Shown: positions 50,118 to 61,128 of the stretch, piece by piece
How positions within the stretch are numbered: the first letter of the stretch is position 1
How the letters are laid out: each line of letters starts with the position of its first letter
Assembly: GCA_951213105.1 (NCBI GenBank)
Contig: OX578136.1
Location: 152,168,678 to 152,232,677, forward strand
From: Amaurobius ferox
Lineage: Eukaryota; Arthropoda; Arachnida; Araneae; Amaurobiidae
DNA length: 64,000 nt
Reading direction: 5' to 3'
Translations under genes and position numbers: made by a program
Notes under the pieces: generated by a model
What the model saw: only the letters and a program-made list of their open reading frames with translations
Databases searched by the model: none
Told to the model about the DNA's origin: nothing

Positions 50118-50787
50118 CAAGCTTGGTGCCAACTGCTTTCAATTTTCTTCGGTCAATGTTGTCCTCCCTGTTCCAGGCGTTTGTCTCTTATTGTTTCTGT
50201 ACTTACACTTTTTGGTGTCCGTCTTTTGTATATTTTGTTTCCTGTCTATATTTCTCTGTTGTATATATCTGTTTTCCCTGTGTTCCTCGGCTGTTCATAT
50301 ATTTGAAAGTCTTACCATGTACATGTAGTGCTATATTGCACTTAACTTTATTGCACTTAACTGTATCCGGTCACCTCAACTGATTGTAACCTTTATTCAG
50401 CTATGTTCTTTTTGCTTTCTTTTGTTGGTTTTTACTGTATTGTCCCTTTTCCCGCGGTTGCTCGGATTCTTTTGGCCATACGTTTTACATAAATTTAATT
50501 TCATTTTAAGAAAATAATTTAATTTTTACCTCAAAATTCAAAATTTGTTAAAATCTACGTTTCTTTGCCTCCCTTCCCACTGTATTTTATGTAAAACTCC
50601 AAAACTGTCTGTATATATATTTACCATGTAACCACTTTATTGAATTTTAAATAATTGCAGACTGAAACTTGGTGACTGACTGGAGGACGGTTTCGGCTAA
50701 CCTCCTCTCCCGGCCACACATTAAACTGCCGTAAGCCCTAGGGTTGGCTGTGTGGTCTGGGCCTTCGACATCGACACCATAAGTTAC

Positions 50788-51057
50788 ACGATACGAAATA
50801 TGCAACTTGGGTTATTGCTATTGTTACGAATACTAAAATGTGATTTCAAGACATACTGCCTATCACCGAGGAAAAATTATATTTACAGGCAACAATTATT
50901 ATTTCAAGGTTCGGGTTGCTTGATAATAGCGACAAATTTGATTAATTTAGCGATAAATTTGGCGAAATAGCGCGAATTTAACTAGTTATAGAAACTATTC
51001 TAGTTTTGTAGTTTGTTACAGATTTTACCACGTTACGTCCGTTTTCTACAGATTTCC
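50788..51057. other. unassigned; GGCGAAA-type motifs at 50925-50975
   Basis: GATAATAGCGACAAATTTG, TTAGCGATAAATTTGGCGAA and ATAGCGCGAA resemble the GGCGA blocks of families A and C. Otherwise nothing is recognised. Confidence 0.35.
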
Positions 51058-51072
51058 ACAGAGGATATATAG

Positions 51073-51313
51073 ATGGGACATCCCAGTGGTTGAGGCACGG
51101 AGATTGCTCTTACTTGTCAGATGACCCGCGTTCGATTCCCGGCTCTGCCTAAACAGTCCTCGTATTCAGTAACTCCTCCCGAAAAGTTAGTAGTAGCGAA
51201 AGGAGGTTACGGTCCCTGTGGATCTCGCCACCACTGGGTTTCGGTCTAAATTGGATAGCACTGTCCCGGCCATCCAAACAGATACCTTATGGTAGGTCGG
51301 ACGATCTGGGTTG
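51073..51313 (+). mobile_element. tRNA-derived SINE (family S3) with LINE tail
   Basis: The head has CATCCCAGTGGTTGAGGCAC (A box) and GCGTTCGATTCCCGGC (B box), a different tRNA-like head from S2. The body shares GTCCCTGTGGAT and TCTAAATTGG with S2. The tail has GGCCATCCAAACAG and GGTCGGACGATCTGGGTTGA. Imperfect flanks ACAGAGGATATATAG (51058 on) and ACAGAGGGCATATAAG (after the tail) are a likely target duplication. Confidence 0.85.
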
Positions 51314-51329
51314 AACAAACAGAGGGCAT

Positions 51330-51977
51330 ATAAGCGGTCATCGTTCAGTCAGTTGGGATTGTTGGTTTTATGAAACTCAATAAGAAAATATTTTAAAATC
51401 AAAACCAGGAAATTTCAAATTACAAGAGCAGCGTTAAACTTTTTTGGTAAACTTCCAACAGTTCCCAACGAACAGATTTTTAACTTATGATTATGATAAC
51501 CGAAAGGCTAAATCTGGCAAGAGACCTGCTGCAGTTTTGAATTTGGAATGACTGAAAACTTCGGCAAAAACCTTTTCTTTTATTCTTTAAACTAATTTGT
51601 GCAACCAGGACTCGGAATAACTATATTCCACAACCCACCCCCTTTATTTACTAATTTTGCTTAAGTAAGATATATTCGAACCCCATGAAATATTAAACCC
51701 AAATGTGCACGAAAATGCCACATTAAGAGTTTAAGTTTCTAAAATAAAATATTTTGAAACCTTTATGGGGGTTGCTAAAGTATTGTCAAAAATGATGATT
51801 TCAGGAAATTGTACTATAGAGATTAAAGGCGTCTAATGCTCTGTGAAAGAACGGCACCAAATGACGATAGTTGGGATTACTGTAATACGAATAAAAGTGA
51901 ATTGCGAATACGTAAGTGTTTTGGGAATGTAATAGTCTGTTTGGAGAATATATTTATCTGTTTGGAGAATATAATTA
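51330..51977. other. no recognised feature
   Basis: AT-rich. TGTTTGGAGAATATAATTATC just before the next SINE repeats the preceding TGTTTGGAGAATATATTTATC, a 21-bp local duplication. Confidence 0.4.
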
Positions 51978-51986
51978 TCTGCTTTG

Positions 51987-52270
51987 TTGTTGTTGAGACC
52001 CAGACCGTCCGACCTACCAGAAAGGTGTAAGGTAACAGTTTGGACTGTCGGGGAGATCCACCCAATTTAGACCGGAACCCAGTGGGGGGAGGCATCCACA
52101 GAGACCGTACCCTCCTTCCCCTCCCACCAACCCCTCAGAAGGACTTACGGACCCACATGTTTAACGTGATCGTACTCCGCGTGAACACGGCGGAAGTTTT
52201 GGTAGCGGAGGGAATCGAACCAAGGTCTACCGAGTGCAAACCACTGGGCTACCGCGCCCATTTTTTTTTC
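51987..52270 (-). mobile_element. tRNA-derived SINE (family S2), second copy
   Basis: Same body as 43082-43368, with B box GGTTCGATTCCC and an A-box region partly deleted (GGTAGCCCAGTGGTTTGCAC). The tail ends GGTCTGGGTCTCAACAACAA. TCTGCTTTG on the left (51978-51986) and on the right (52282-52290) is the likely duplication. Confidence 0.9.
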
Positions 52271-52291
52271 GTTGCCCATTGTCTGCTTTGT

Positions 52292-52338
52292 TGTTGTTGT
52301 TGTTGTTGAGACCCAGACCGTCCGACCTACCAGAAAGG
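52292..52338 (-). mobile_element. 47-bp LINE/SINE-tail micro-insertion with perfect 14-bp target duplication
   Basis: ATTGTCTGCTTTGT flanks it at 52278-52291 and 52339-52352. The minus-strand insert starts CCTTTCTGGTAGGTCGGACG inside the hairpin loop and ends in (CAA)n. It lies within 20 bases of the previous SINE and reuses the same target word. Confidence 0.9.
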
Positions 52339-52518
52339 ATTGTCTGCTTTGTGAATAAGTTGAATATTAAACGACTCTTTTATTGCATCTAGCTGTTATT
52401 TTGCGCCCTTGTATGGTTGCTAGAGTTACTAAATGTACATTGTTCCTGTTTGCGCTTACTGGTGCTTTTAATAAAGCGTTAGTTATCCAAAAATTCAGAT
52501 TCGTCCTTGTATCCTGCA

Positions 52519-53085
52519 AATACACCCCCCCATAGAAGATAGTACCTCGTAACACTGCAAATGAATTAGGTACACATTAAAATAATGACCAACAAAAGTG
52601 TATTGATGTAGCTTTATAACTGAGACCCTCAAAGTAGATAAGAATGTTGACGAATTTTAAATAAATAAACACCGTGAGTCTTGAAGTTTGTTGATATATT
52701 TGTTGTCAGCTACATAAATACACCCCCATAGAAGATGGTACCTCGTAACACTGCAGATGAGTTGGGTACATATTAATATAATAAACGCCAAAAGTGTATT
52801 GATGTATCTTTATAACTGAACCCCTCAAAGTAGATAAGAATGTTGACGAATTTTAAATAAATAAACACTGTGAGTCTTGAAATTTGTTGACATATTTGTT
52901 GTCAGCTACATAAATACACCCCCATAGAAGATGAAACCTCGTAACACTGCAGATGAATTGGGTACATATTAATATAATAAACGCCAAAAGTGTATTGATG
53001 TATCTTTATAACTGAGCCCCTCAACGTAGATTAGAATGTTGACGAATTTTAAATAAATGAACACTGTGTGTCTTGAAATTTGTTG
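52519..53085. repeat. ~197-bp tandem repeat, about 2.8 units
   Basis: Unit starts are at 52521, 52720 and 52915 (TACACCCCCATAGAAGATG...). Units are highly similar and contain GTACCTCGTAACACTGCA and AAGAATGTTGACGAATTTTA. No coding frame spans them. This could be a local satellite. Confidence 0.9.
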
Positions 53086-53224
53086 ATCAAAATTATCATA
53101 TTTACTAAGTGTCCACTGGCGACACCAGAAATTTTCATTGAGTGTTTGTTTCGATTTCTTATATTCTTATCATCATCATGATAATATTAGGCATTATATT
53201 TTTAATCAATGTCTATCTTTTTAG

Positions 53225-53510
53225 ATCCAAATACATGTTCGTTTGGCGGGATGGTAGACCTTGGGTGCCTCCTGAGTGCAGGAGGTATCCTTTCGCGGCC
53301 GTACAGCTAGCTACTCTAAACCCATTATGTGAGTCGCACGGTCTGGGTACTTCAGACCTCTGACATCTTTGCATAATGCACGGTTAATTTGTTTAGGCGC
53401 CATTGTAAAGAACCTTGCTGCCCCAACCAGGAATCGAACCACGGATCTTTGAATAGGTTAGCAAGACGCTCTACCACTGAACTGCAGGAACGGAATTGAA
53501 AACTCTTATT
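53225..53510 (-). mobile_element. tRNA-headed SINE-like element (family S4) containing a plus-strand LINE tail
   Basis: The minus-strand head has GCAGTTCAGTGGTAGAGCGTC (A box) and GGTTCGATTCCTGG (B box). Inside, on the opposite strand, 53295-53356 reads CGCGGCCGTACAG...GTGAGTCGCACGGTCTGGGT, the same hairpin tail as the micro-insertions. It is either a composite or a micro-insertion into a SINE. No clear target duplication. Confidence 0.65.
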
Positions 53511-54325
53511 GTCGAAGTAAACTCTGTAGGTATGTAATTGGATTTCGAATTGGAGTCTTAGATCTGCAATAAAAAATGTTCAACCGTGATGTACATACTC
53601 TGAGCAACCTACTGTCTGCTGACCAAAATAACCGTATGGCACAAATGGCAGTAAAGGATAATTATGGAGCTATTTGTTCTTCTGACGTTAAAATCGGAGG
53701 ATGAAACGCGTTCTTGGTTACTATCTATAAATTACGCTAAATTCAACTGTAGATCATATTAAATTATTCTTCGTCTTTAATCTGGCTACGTATTCGACAA
53801 GGTTTTCAAAGATATTTCGAATAACGAACTACAATGATCCGAATATGCCCAACATTTTAGTAGAAGGTTTTAACTTAAAAAAAAAATATCAGAAAATGTA
53901 AACTTATTAGACGTTATGCAGACGATGTTTAACCTAAAACTTGCATCAGATCCTAATAAAATCTACTGCGAGTGGTGAAACTTGTATAGATCGCTCATAT
54001 CTAAATTGTTTCAATTATGTATATTACTTTAGTTACTATAGACCCACGTTATCTGTTGTAAACGTTATCTGTTGTAAACGTTATCTGTTGTAAACGAGAC
54101 TGAAAGCAAGGAATAAATTTATTGAACTTTATTAGAGTTGTATTTTACGAGATGTTATTCACGCAAAACCATTTCGACTTCATAAGACTAGAGCCACCGC
54201 CGATTTGTATTCATTTCCTAGCGAAATGAATTTTTAGTTGTGTCTTTTCCAAGGAGCGCTGCGATAAGCAAATATATGTCATATTGCCGACCTTTTTTAA
54301 AATTCGCCAAGGTTTATAGATTTTA
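53511..54325. repeat. unassigned, with a 16-bp triplet repeat at 54046-54093
   Basis: Three exact copies of ACGTTATCTGTTGTAA. No frame with a domain elsewhere. Confidence 0.7.
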
Positions 54326-54954
54326 CCTAAAATGTTAATATTCCAACAATTTATTTAAAAGTCCCAAAATGTTCATATTCCAACAATGTATTTAAAAGTC
54401 TCAAAATGTTCATATTCCAACAATTTATTTAAAAGTACCAAAATGTTCATATTCCAACAATGTATTTAAAAGTCTCAAAATGTTCATTTTCCAAAAATTT
54501 ATTTAAAAGTCCCAAAATGTTCATATTCCAACTATTTATTTAAAAGTCCCAAAATGTTTATATTCCAACAATTTATTTAAAAGTCCCAAAATGTTCATTT
54601 TCCAAAGTCCCAAAATGTTCATATTCCAACAATGTATTTAAAAGTCCCAAAATGTTCATATTCTAACAATTTATTTAAAAGTCCCAAAATGTTCATATTC
54701 CAACAATGTATTTAAAAGTCTCAGAATGTTCATTTTCCAAAAATTTATTTAAAAGTCCCAAAATGTTTATATTCCAACAATTTATTTAAAAGTCCCAAAA
54801 TGTTCATATTCCAACAATTTATTTAAAAGTTCCAAAATGTTTATATTCCAACAATTTATTTAAAAGTTCCAAAATTTTCATATTCCAACAATGTATTTAA
54901 AAGTCTCAGAATGTTCATATTTCAACAATTTATTTAGAAAGTCCCAAAATGTGG
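54326..54954. repeat. 37-bp tandem array, about 17 units (minisatellite)
   Basis: Unit AAAATGTTCATATTCCAACA plus ATTTATTTAAAAGTCCC. Two variants alternate irregularly: TTTATTTAAAAGTCCC and TGTATTTAAAAGTCTC. One unit is truncated near 54601. Confidence 0.95.
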
Positions 54955-56220
54955 TCTTTCCGGAATGATTCAAAGTGCGGTCGTAAAACATCCTGCCTTC
55001 AGCGACATATAAAAACTATAGAAGATTTCACATACAACGTAAAATTCTCCGAGTTAGTAGACCTTCATACTTTGGCGGTAGGGTATAAGAATATTTATTA
55101 ACTTAAAATTGATAGTCGGGTGACCCAAGACATGGAGCACGGTTCGTTGGTCCGGAGCCGAACAATCATGCAAGCCGACGCACGAAAACTGCGGTTGCGT
55201 GGAAATGAATTGATTCCGAAACACGTTGGGAATGAGTAATCAAAAGAATTTGCAGCTTCAAACTACTCCCACCAATAACCGCCTGTCACAATATCATTGT
55301 ACCGCGACGCATTGTTTCTTTGTGCCGCTTACATTAAATTTTTTGTCTTCCCACCCCAGAAGCATGGCGAAGAATTTTAAGAGAGGGTTAACATTAACTT
55401 CTTCTACATTAATATTAAGATACCTGAATGTTAATGTAAAATGCTAATGTAAAGGAAGAACATTTTTATTGAATACGGTGGGCTCTTGCTCATCCGGATC
55501 AAACGGAACTAAGATGGTCCGGATAAACGAAAATTGCAGTAATAATGCAAATCAATGCTGATATACAAGGTAGGGGTAGTCTAATTTTTGTCGACTTATT
55601 TTAGCACCTTTAATAGTATTAACCTAGAAGTTAACACTTACAGTTATTATCTATTATTCTAGCTGGCAGAGTATCACTAAAAACATAATATATTGTTACA
55701 AAGGAAGAATTTCCTTAAAAACACATCGTAAAACAATTTAGTAACGGTATGAGCCAAATTGAGTGACAAAAACAGGCCTCTTTAAAATAAAAATATATAG
55801 CAAGCATACCAACAAAGGCAAAAAGGCTTCTTTCTGTTCTCGAGACCAGCAGGCAGACGCCTTCTTGCTTATGTTGGTGTGGTTGCTTTGTGTTCTGATC
55901 TTGAAGTAGAAGGCTGATTTTGCCTTAGAAATCTGCGTTTAAAATGCGTTTTAAACTGTGTTTTTAAGTTTTCACTTTTAAAATATTTTTGAATTAGTTT
56001 GCGATATTTTATCTAAATATTTTGCATTGTCACAGAAAATAAAACCAGAAATTTCCAACAGAAAACGTACTTTTGTTATTTAGTCTTAGAAATTTTAGTG
56101 ATGGCGTCATTTTAAAATGCGTCATCTTCAAATTAAAAAAAATAATAATAACTTCATTAAAACTGTAAATTTGAATAAATATCAAATAAGTATCCATATC
56201 ATATGGGACTTAAGTATAAA

Positions 56221-56221
<1 letters not shown>
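54955..56221. other. no recognised feature
   Basis: The plus-strand 73-codon frame at 55226-55447 has no domain. No repeat matching the rest of the window. Confidence 0.4.

Positions 56222-56306
<85 letters not shown>
56222..56306. repeat. (AAT)n microsatellite
   Basis: About 28 uninterrupted AAT units. The poly-Asn and poly-Leu frames across it are artefacts of the repeat. Confidence 0.98.
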
Positions 56307-58383
56307 TATATAAAAAAGGGAAAAAAGGAATGAGTCTGTAGAATATGTCATATGCTACCCACATCATATTTTTCGAAGCAGAAGAGAAAGATAGGAAAGC
56401 AAATCCAACTTTCACATCCCATCTGTCGGACGCGCGCATTTAGAAAGAAATTACCCATACATATCGCCAACATCTCACCATCAAGGATGACACCAAGAGC
56501 TATAAATCTCAAAATTCGCGCCCAAGACAAAATAGAATGCGCAGTGGAGCGTGCGGATGCAGAAGAGGGATCCTGGACCGCTCCCATCTGGGAGGATGCT
56601 CCCTTTGCCTCTCGGAGAGGGGGGTCCTGTCAAATGACGTAACAGGCAATATTTCAGGTGCTAAATTTCTCTGTAGCACAATAGAAACAGCAGATCGTAG
56701 TAGATGCCCTCGAAAACTGACGGCAGATTGTCCGTGAAATTTTGAGTACTGACTGCAGAAGGGTTCTGTGCCGACAATCGTACATCATTTTAATGGTCCA
56801 ACTTGATAAGAATTATTGACTCACCATCGCAGTTGAAAGTGTTAGTGAATGAATAGAAAGAAAAGGGTGGATGAAATTACGGGCACTGCTAGGCTTTGGA
56901 TTGGAGCTCCGGCGCGAATCGAATGCAAGTGGTGATTTCTCAAACTGGATCAAACAAATCCCAGTTAGACTCGACTTTCATGGAACTGCCTCTTAAATGT
57001 GAATTTGTCAGTCCCATTAGAGGTTCATATTATTGTGACACATGTAGCAAGATATTTTATTGCCATTGCATAGTGTCACATTTTTTCAAATGCCATGCTG
57101 ACGCTATGCCATGCTGACGAAAGCATAATAGACGTAAAATTAGTCCACAGGTGCTGCTATTTGAAATGGGAGCGCTCTGGACTTTTGAAACACCCGCTAC
57201 AAGCGGTTTTTGTGTGCACGAACTGTAGCTGTTGCAGTCTTGTAGAGTCAAAGATAATTATTTCTTTAAGAAACTTAAAACCTGATACTCGGCATTGATC
57301 GGTCCCTATATAAATTCGAAAAAATGTGACACATAGCTAATTTTCTTACTGATGCCATTTCAGATATAGCCCGTTCCATGCTAAATAGCGCATATTAAGC
57401 TCAGAAAGGATGTATGAGTGCTGTTATCTACTAAGGGAACAAACATAGCTTATTAAACATTTGTAGAGGTCAGCTCAGAAGCCCATCTACAAACTATATC
57501 AGTTAGCTTTTAATTGAAATTTGAGATAGATTCCATTAATTTTTTGAACAAAATTGCATATATGAATGAAATTTTTTCTACATCGAACATATTAGCGTTA
57601 AAATGATGTATTTTACAAATTATCTCCAAAAAGATTTTTTTCCTTCAAAAAAGGAAATTTTCTTCAACTAGGAACACAGGGGGTGCTCGTCCCAGTTTTG
57701 TCTGACTTAATTTTTGTTTTTTACCTGATGGCTATCTGTGCATTGGATGTCATGGGGATAGGAAACGCGCGCATTTTGTTCTCAGGAGAGACCAAACTTG
57801 CTAACTGCAACGGTTATTTTACCCCCACCGATGTCACTAAATTTTTTATACGTCTTTTGGGGGAGGTGCGCACAGCAAAATTTAAAATCTCTGTGCAAGT
57901 TATTTACTTTTGGATATTGCCACTTCAAAATTAGCAAACAATATTTAGTTGTAATAATGGGAAAACTTACTGTGTTTTGGCAACGACTACCTGGTCTGTG
58001 ACGTGACGAATGACGTTGAGCTGGCAACTTTTTGATTCGTTGTCTGGCTAAATGTTCAACCTTATATTAAAGAATCTTGAAGGAACAAATACTTAGAAAT
58101 TATAATATGTAAAATGATTTTAATTAAAAATTGTTTGATGAGTAAAATTATGATCTTAAAAGTATTTTAACATACTAAGAAACGATAGACAATTTTATTT
58201 CTATTTATTTCTTTTTATAAAATTTTAAAAGTGGACCCAAGCGTCGATGTTTGTAACTTTGGTAACATGCAGGAAAAACTGTTGAAGAAAGGACATCCGG
58301 GGCACAGACGTCCAGAGCGGCGATCCATATAGTGTCATCTGCAATCAAATATACTAAATAGAAACAGACAACCGTTTTCGTTC
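56307..58383. other. no recognised feature; GC-richer patch 56350-56650
   Basis: The patch is open in two plus frames and one minus frame without a domain. A short family A-like start (minus AAAATATGATGTGGGTAGCA) lies at 56352-56371. The rest is unassigned. CCATGCTGACG is duplicated at 57092 and 57108. Confidence 0.35.
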
Positions 58384-59101
58384 TGTGTTTAGTCTATCTA
58401 TACAATAAAAGGCAATGTCTGTGTGTGTGTCTGTGTGCCTTATACACTATACGTTTAGCGACCGCGCGTCGGAGAGTTACGCAATTTGGCAATCGGAGAC
58501 CCGGGGGGGGGGGGGGAGGGAGGGAACACGTGAAAACCGATTTTTAAAATTTTAGTTATTTTTTTTTTTGTTATGTAATGTTTTATGCGATTTCAACCGT
58601 TTTTTGCCCTTTTTGTCCTTTTTTCTCCACGATCCAGACGTCGTAGAAAAAAACAAATCACACCACCGAAAAGACCAGACAATTGCGGGTAAAAATATAT
58701 CAATTTCAAATCTCAATTTCGATTTCTAATATTTTTTAAAGATTTTAAAACAAAAGTCACTTTCGGTTAAAAAAAAACAACTTTCGTTTTTAAATCCTCC
58801 CATCGTAAAAACTACTCATAATTTCGACTAATAATTTGCATTTTTAGAAAGCTCAAAGATCTGGCATTCTTACAAGTCCAATCTGGTCACGAAATAATGA
58901 AAATTGCCCGCAGGATCGCAATTTTAAAGACGTCATGATTTTATATTTCTCGGCAATCCTCTAAGCCCTTCAACGGCATTTCCTTCCCTCGGCAGTAGTT
59001 TTTTACCCGTCTCCATGGAGACACGCTTTCGGTTTTAAATGAAATAAGAGCTTAACATATGTATTGGATACATCGGGTAAAATTATTATATTTATATGAT
59101 A
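58384..59101 (+). mobile_element. probable Helitron-like repeat (family D), single copy
   Basis: It begins AGTCTATCTATACAATAAAA followed by (GT)n and a GCGACCGCGCGTCGGAGAG block, an arrangement seen at the microsatellite end of Helentron-type elements. A G-run lies at 58503-58516. The right boundary is placed where family C begins. One copy only, so the limits are weak. Confidence 0.4.
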
Positions 59102-61128
59102 CTAGCAGCATACCCGTTCTTCGTACGGAGTATATAATATAAAGAAACTTGGAATTCATAATCATGCCCAAATTCTTATAGTATACTAAATGACATGTTT
59201 AATCAAAATATTCTGTTAAAATATTTAATATAATGCTCCTAAAAAGAAGTTTAAGAATCTCTGTTCTCGCTATATAAAATTATCTTCATGGACATATCTG
59301 AAGAATAAAACATCTTGGACCCCTTATGTAAGCAAATATAAAAAAAAATATGGAATTGAATCAATATATGCAAAATAAAAGCGTTAAAATTGTATGGGAC
59401 CCGTACTAATTATATACGCGAATATTAGAAAATATAACCTGTATTAGTAGATTACATGTATAAATTGAAAATACCAATAAACCCGTAATCTTTAAATCTG
59501 AAGACAGTCATTTATTCCAATATATGTCAAAATTAAAGTGCTAAAATTATATGGGGAGATATACACGTACTACTTATAATGTCCGATTATTAGTAGAAGA
59601 TTACCCGTTTTGCAATATGAGTCTCAAATGTTTTTTGGTAAAATACAACAGACTACGTAATAAATTGAATATATAATTAATCCCCGTAATCTTCATCCCA
59701 GAAGACTGTACTTGATTCCAATATATATGCCAATATATGTCAAAATATATGCCAATATACCTGTACTACTTATATTCTCGTAGGTTAGAAGATATACCCG
59801 TGCATTCCTAGAAGATTACTCGTACAACGTACAATATGCGTGTGTCAGCAATTTTTGCCGCAATAAAACAATGGCGTAATAACTTAAAAATATCAATAAT
59901 CCCTGAATCAATAATTCCGGAAAATATCAATAATAATAATGTTTAAACCTGAAGAGTATAATTGATATTATCCAGTCCAAAATGAAATGGCAATGAAATT
60001 TATTTTATATACATATCTTCATTATTCAAATCGGAAAGGATTTAATAAAAATCGTCTGCCGCATAAACACATTGGATTTAAATCCGTTGCTAAGCGGCAT
60101 GATATCATTTGCTTCAAATAAATTGGTAGAAAAAATATCGTCTAAATAGTTATATTTCTATGGAACATTTGGCGACAGTTTCGTCAAATTAGCGACATTT
60201 TAAAAAATCGCCAAATTTATCGCCAAGTGGGACTGTAGAACTGACAGTTCCACTTTGCGACAAATTGACGAAATATCATCACAATACTATCCCCTAACAA
60301 AAAACAATTACTATCATTTATGTAGCGCAATTTTATCAATTTCAAGATATTTTTATAGATTTGAAAACATTTTTATCAATTTGGTGACATTTTAAAAATT
60401 CGCTAAATGTATTACTAAGTAGGATGGTTGGTCTGACAGATAAATGCTAACCAAACATCATTTCAGTAATCTCTTCTAACAAAACAAAAAAAAATTTCAT
60501 TGATATGTAGAAGAACCAAGCCACACGACCAACCCGAAGGTTTATGGCAGCTGTTTGTGTTGAAGACCCAGACCGACCGGCTCGTCAGCAAGGACATGAG
60601 CAACCGATTAGTCGGCCGGGGCAGCTGTTTGTGTGTCGTTTATATCAATTTGGCGACATTTCCGTCAATTTGGCAAAGTTTAAGAAAAGTTGTCAAATTA
60701 GCGATATCCCTCCAAATTCGTAGCTTTGAATTTGCAGATCTGAATGAAACATTCTTATCCCGTTTCAATATACTAAATGAAAACACTACAATTGTATTAG
60801 AAGATATACCCGCTCTACTCTTTTTCTGTTTCAACAATCGGCTATATGAATTTATTGGCTAAACACAATATATGAGTTTAGTAGCTAAATACGATATAAG
60901 CTTGAAAACTCTTTGCCAAAATAAATGAAATTGATGTACGCAGTCAGCAATTAATATAATTAAAAGAAAAATCAAACCGTCCATTCATAAGATATACTTT
61001 TATATCCATTTATCCATTTATTTATTATTTAAATCGAAAAAAAATAATAAAAACATTAACAAACACATTTAATTTAATTGCGATGCCGAGCAACATGATA
61101 TATCCTCCTAAAATGTTAAAATTTATTA
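59102..61128 (+). mobile_element. family C repeat, copy C1, lacking its right end
   Basis: It starts ACTAGCAGCATACCCGTTC then TTCGTACGGAG, a common Helentron-associated terminus. It aligns with C2 (ATTATCTTCA...GAATAAAACAT; TTTAATTTAATTGCG). It includes ~600 bp of GGCGACATTT-type blocks (60170-60720) that C2 lacks, and a 59-bp micro-insertion. It stops at CAACATGATATATCC, where C2 starts 30 bases later. Confidence 0.7.
60561..60619 (-). mobile_element. 59-bp LINE/SINE-tail micro-insertion with perfect 15-bp target duplication
   Basis: GGCAGCTGTTTGTGT flanks it at 60546-60560 and 60620-60634. The minus-strand insert starts exactly CCGGCCGACTAATCGG and ends CGGTCTGGGTCTTCA. Arms GGCCGAC and GTCGGTC pair over 7 bp with one G-U. 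Confidence 0.92.

Larger units (their letters stand above)
43581..50773 (+). mobile_element. nearly complete non-LTR retrotransposon (I/jockey-like LINE, RNase H-bearing)
   Basis: The 14-bp direct repeat ACACCATAAGTTAC at 43567-43580 and 50774-50787 marks likely boundaries, giving about 7.2 kb. Order: 5' UTR (to 44754), ORF1 (44755-46430), 162-bp spacer, ORF2 (46593-50117), 3' UTR (50118-50773). It ends in a stem-loop, arms GGCCACACA and TGTGTGGTC, then TGGGCCTTCGACATCGAC. There is no poly-A tail. A LINE with zinc-knuckle ORF1, apurinic-type endonuclease, reverse transcriptase and RNase H fits the I supergroup (I, LOA, Outcast or similar). The clade is not resolved. The boundaries rest on the direct repeat and are less certain than the ORFs. 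Confidence 0.85.

Noticed and set aside
54326..54954. CRISPR-like array
   Set aside because: Repeats are directly contiguous with no unique spacers, and the genome is eukaryotic. It is a minisatellite.
56117..56439. poly-Asn and poly-Leu proteins
   Set aside because: Translation of the (AAT)n microsatellite on either strand.
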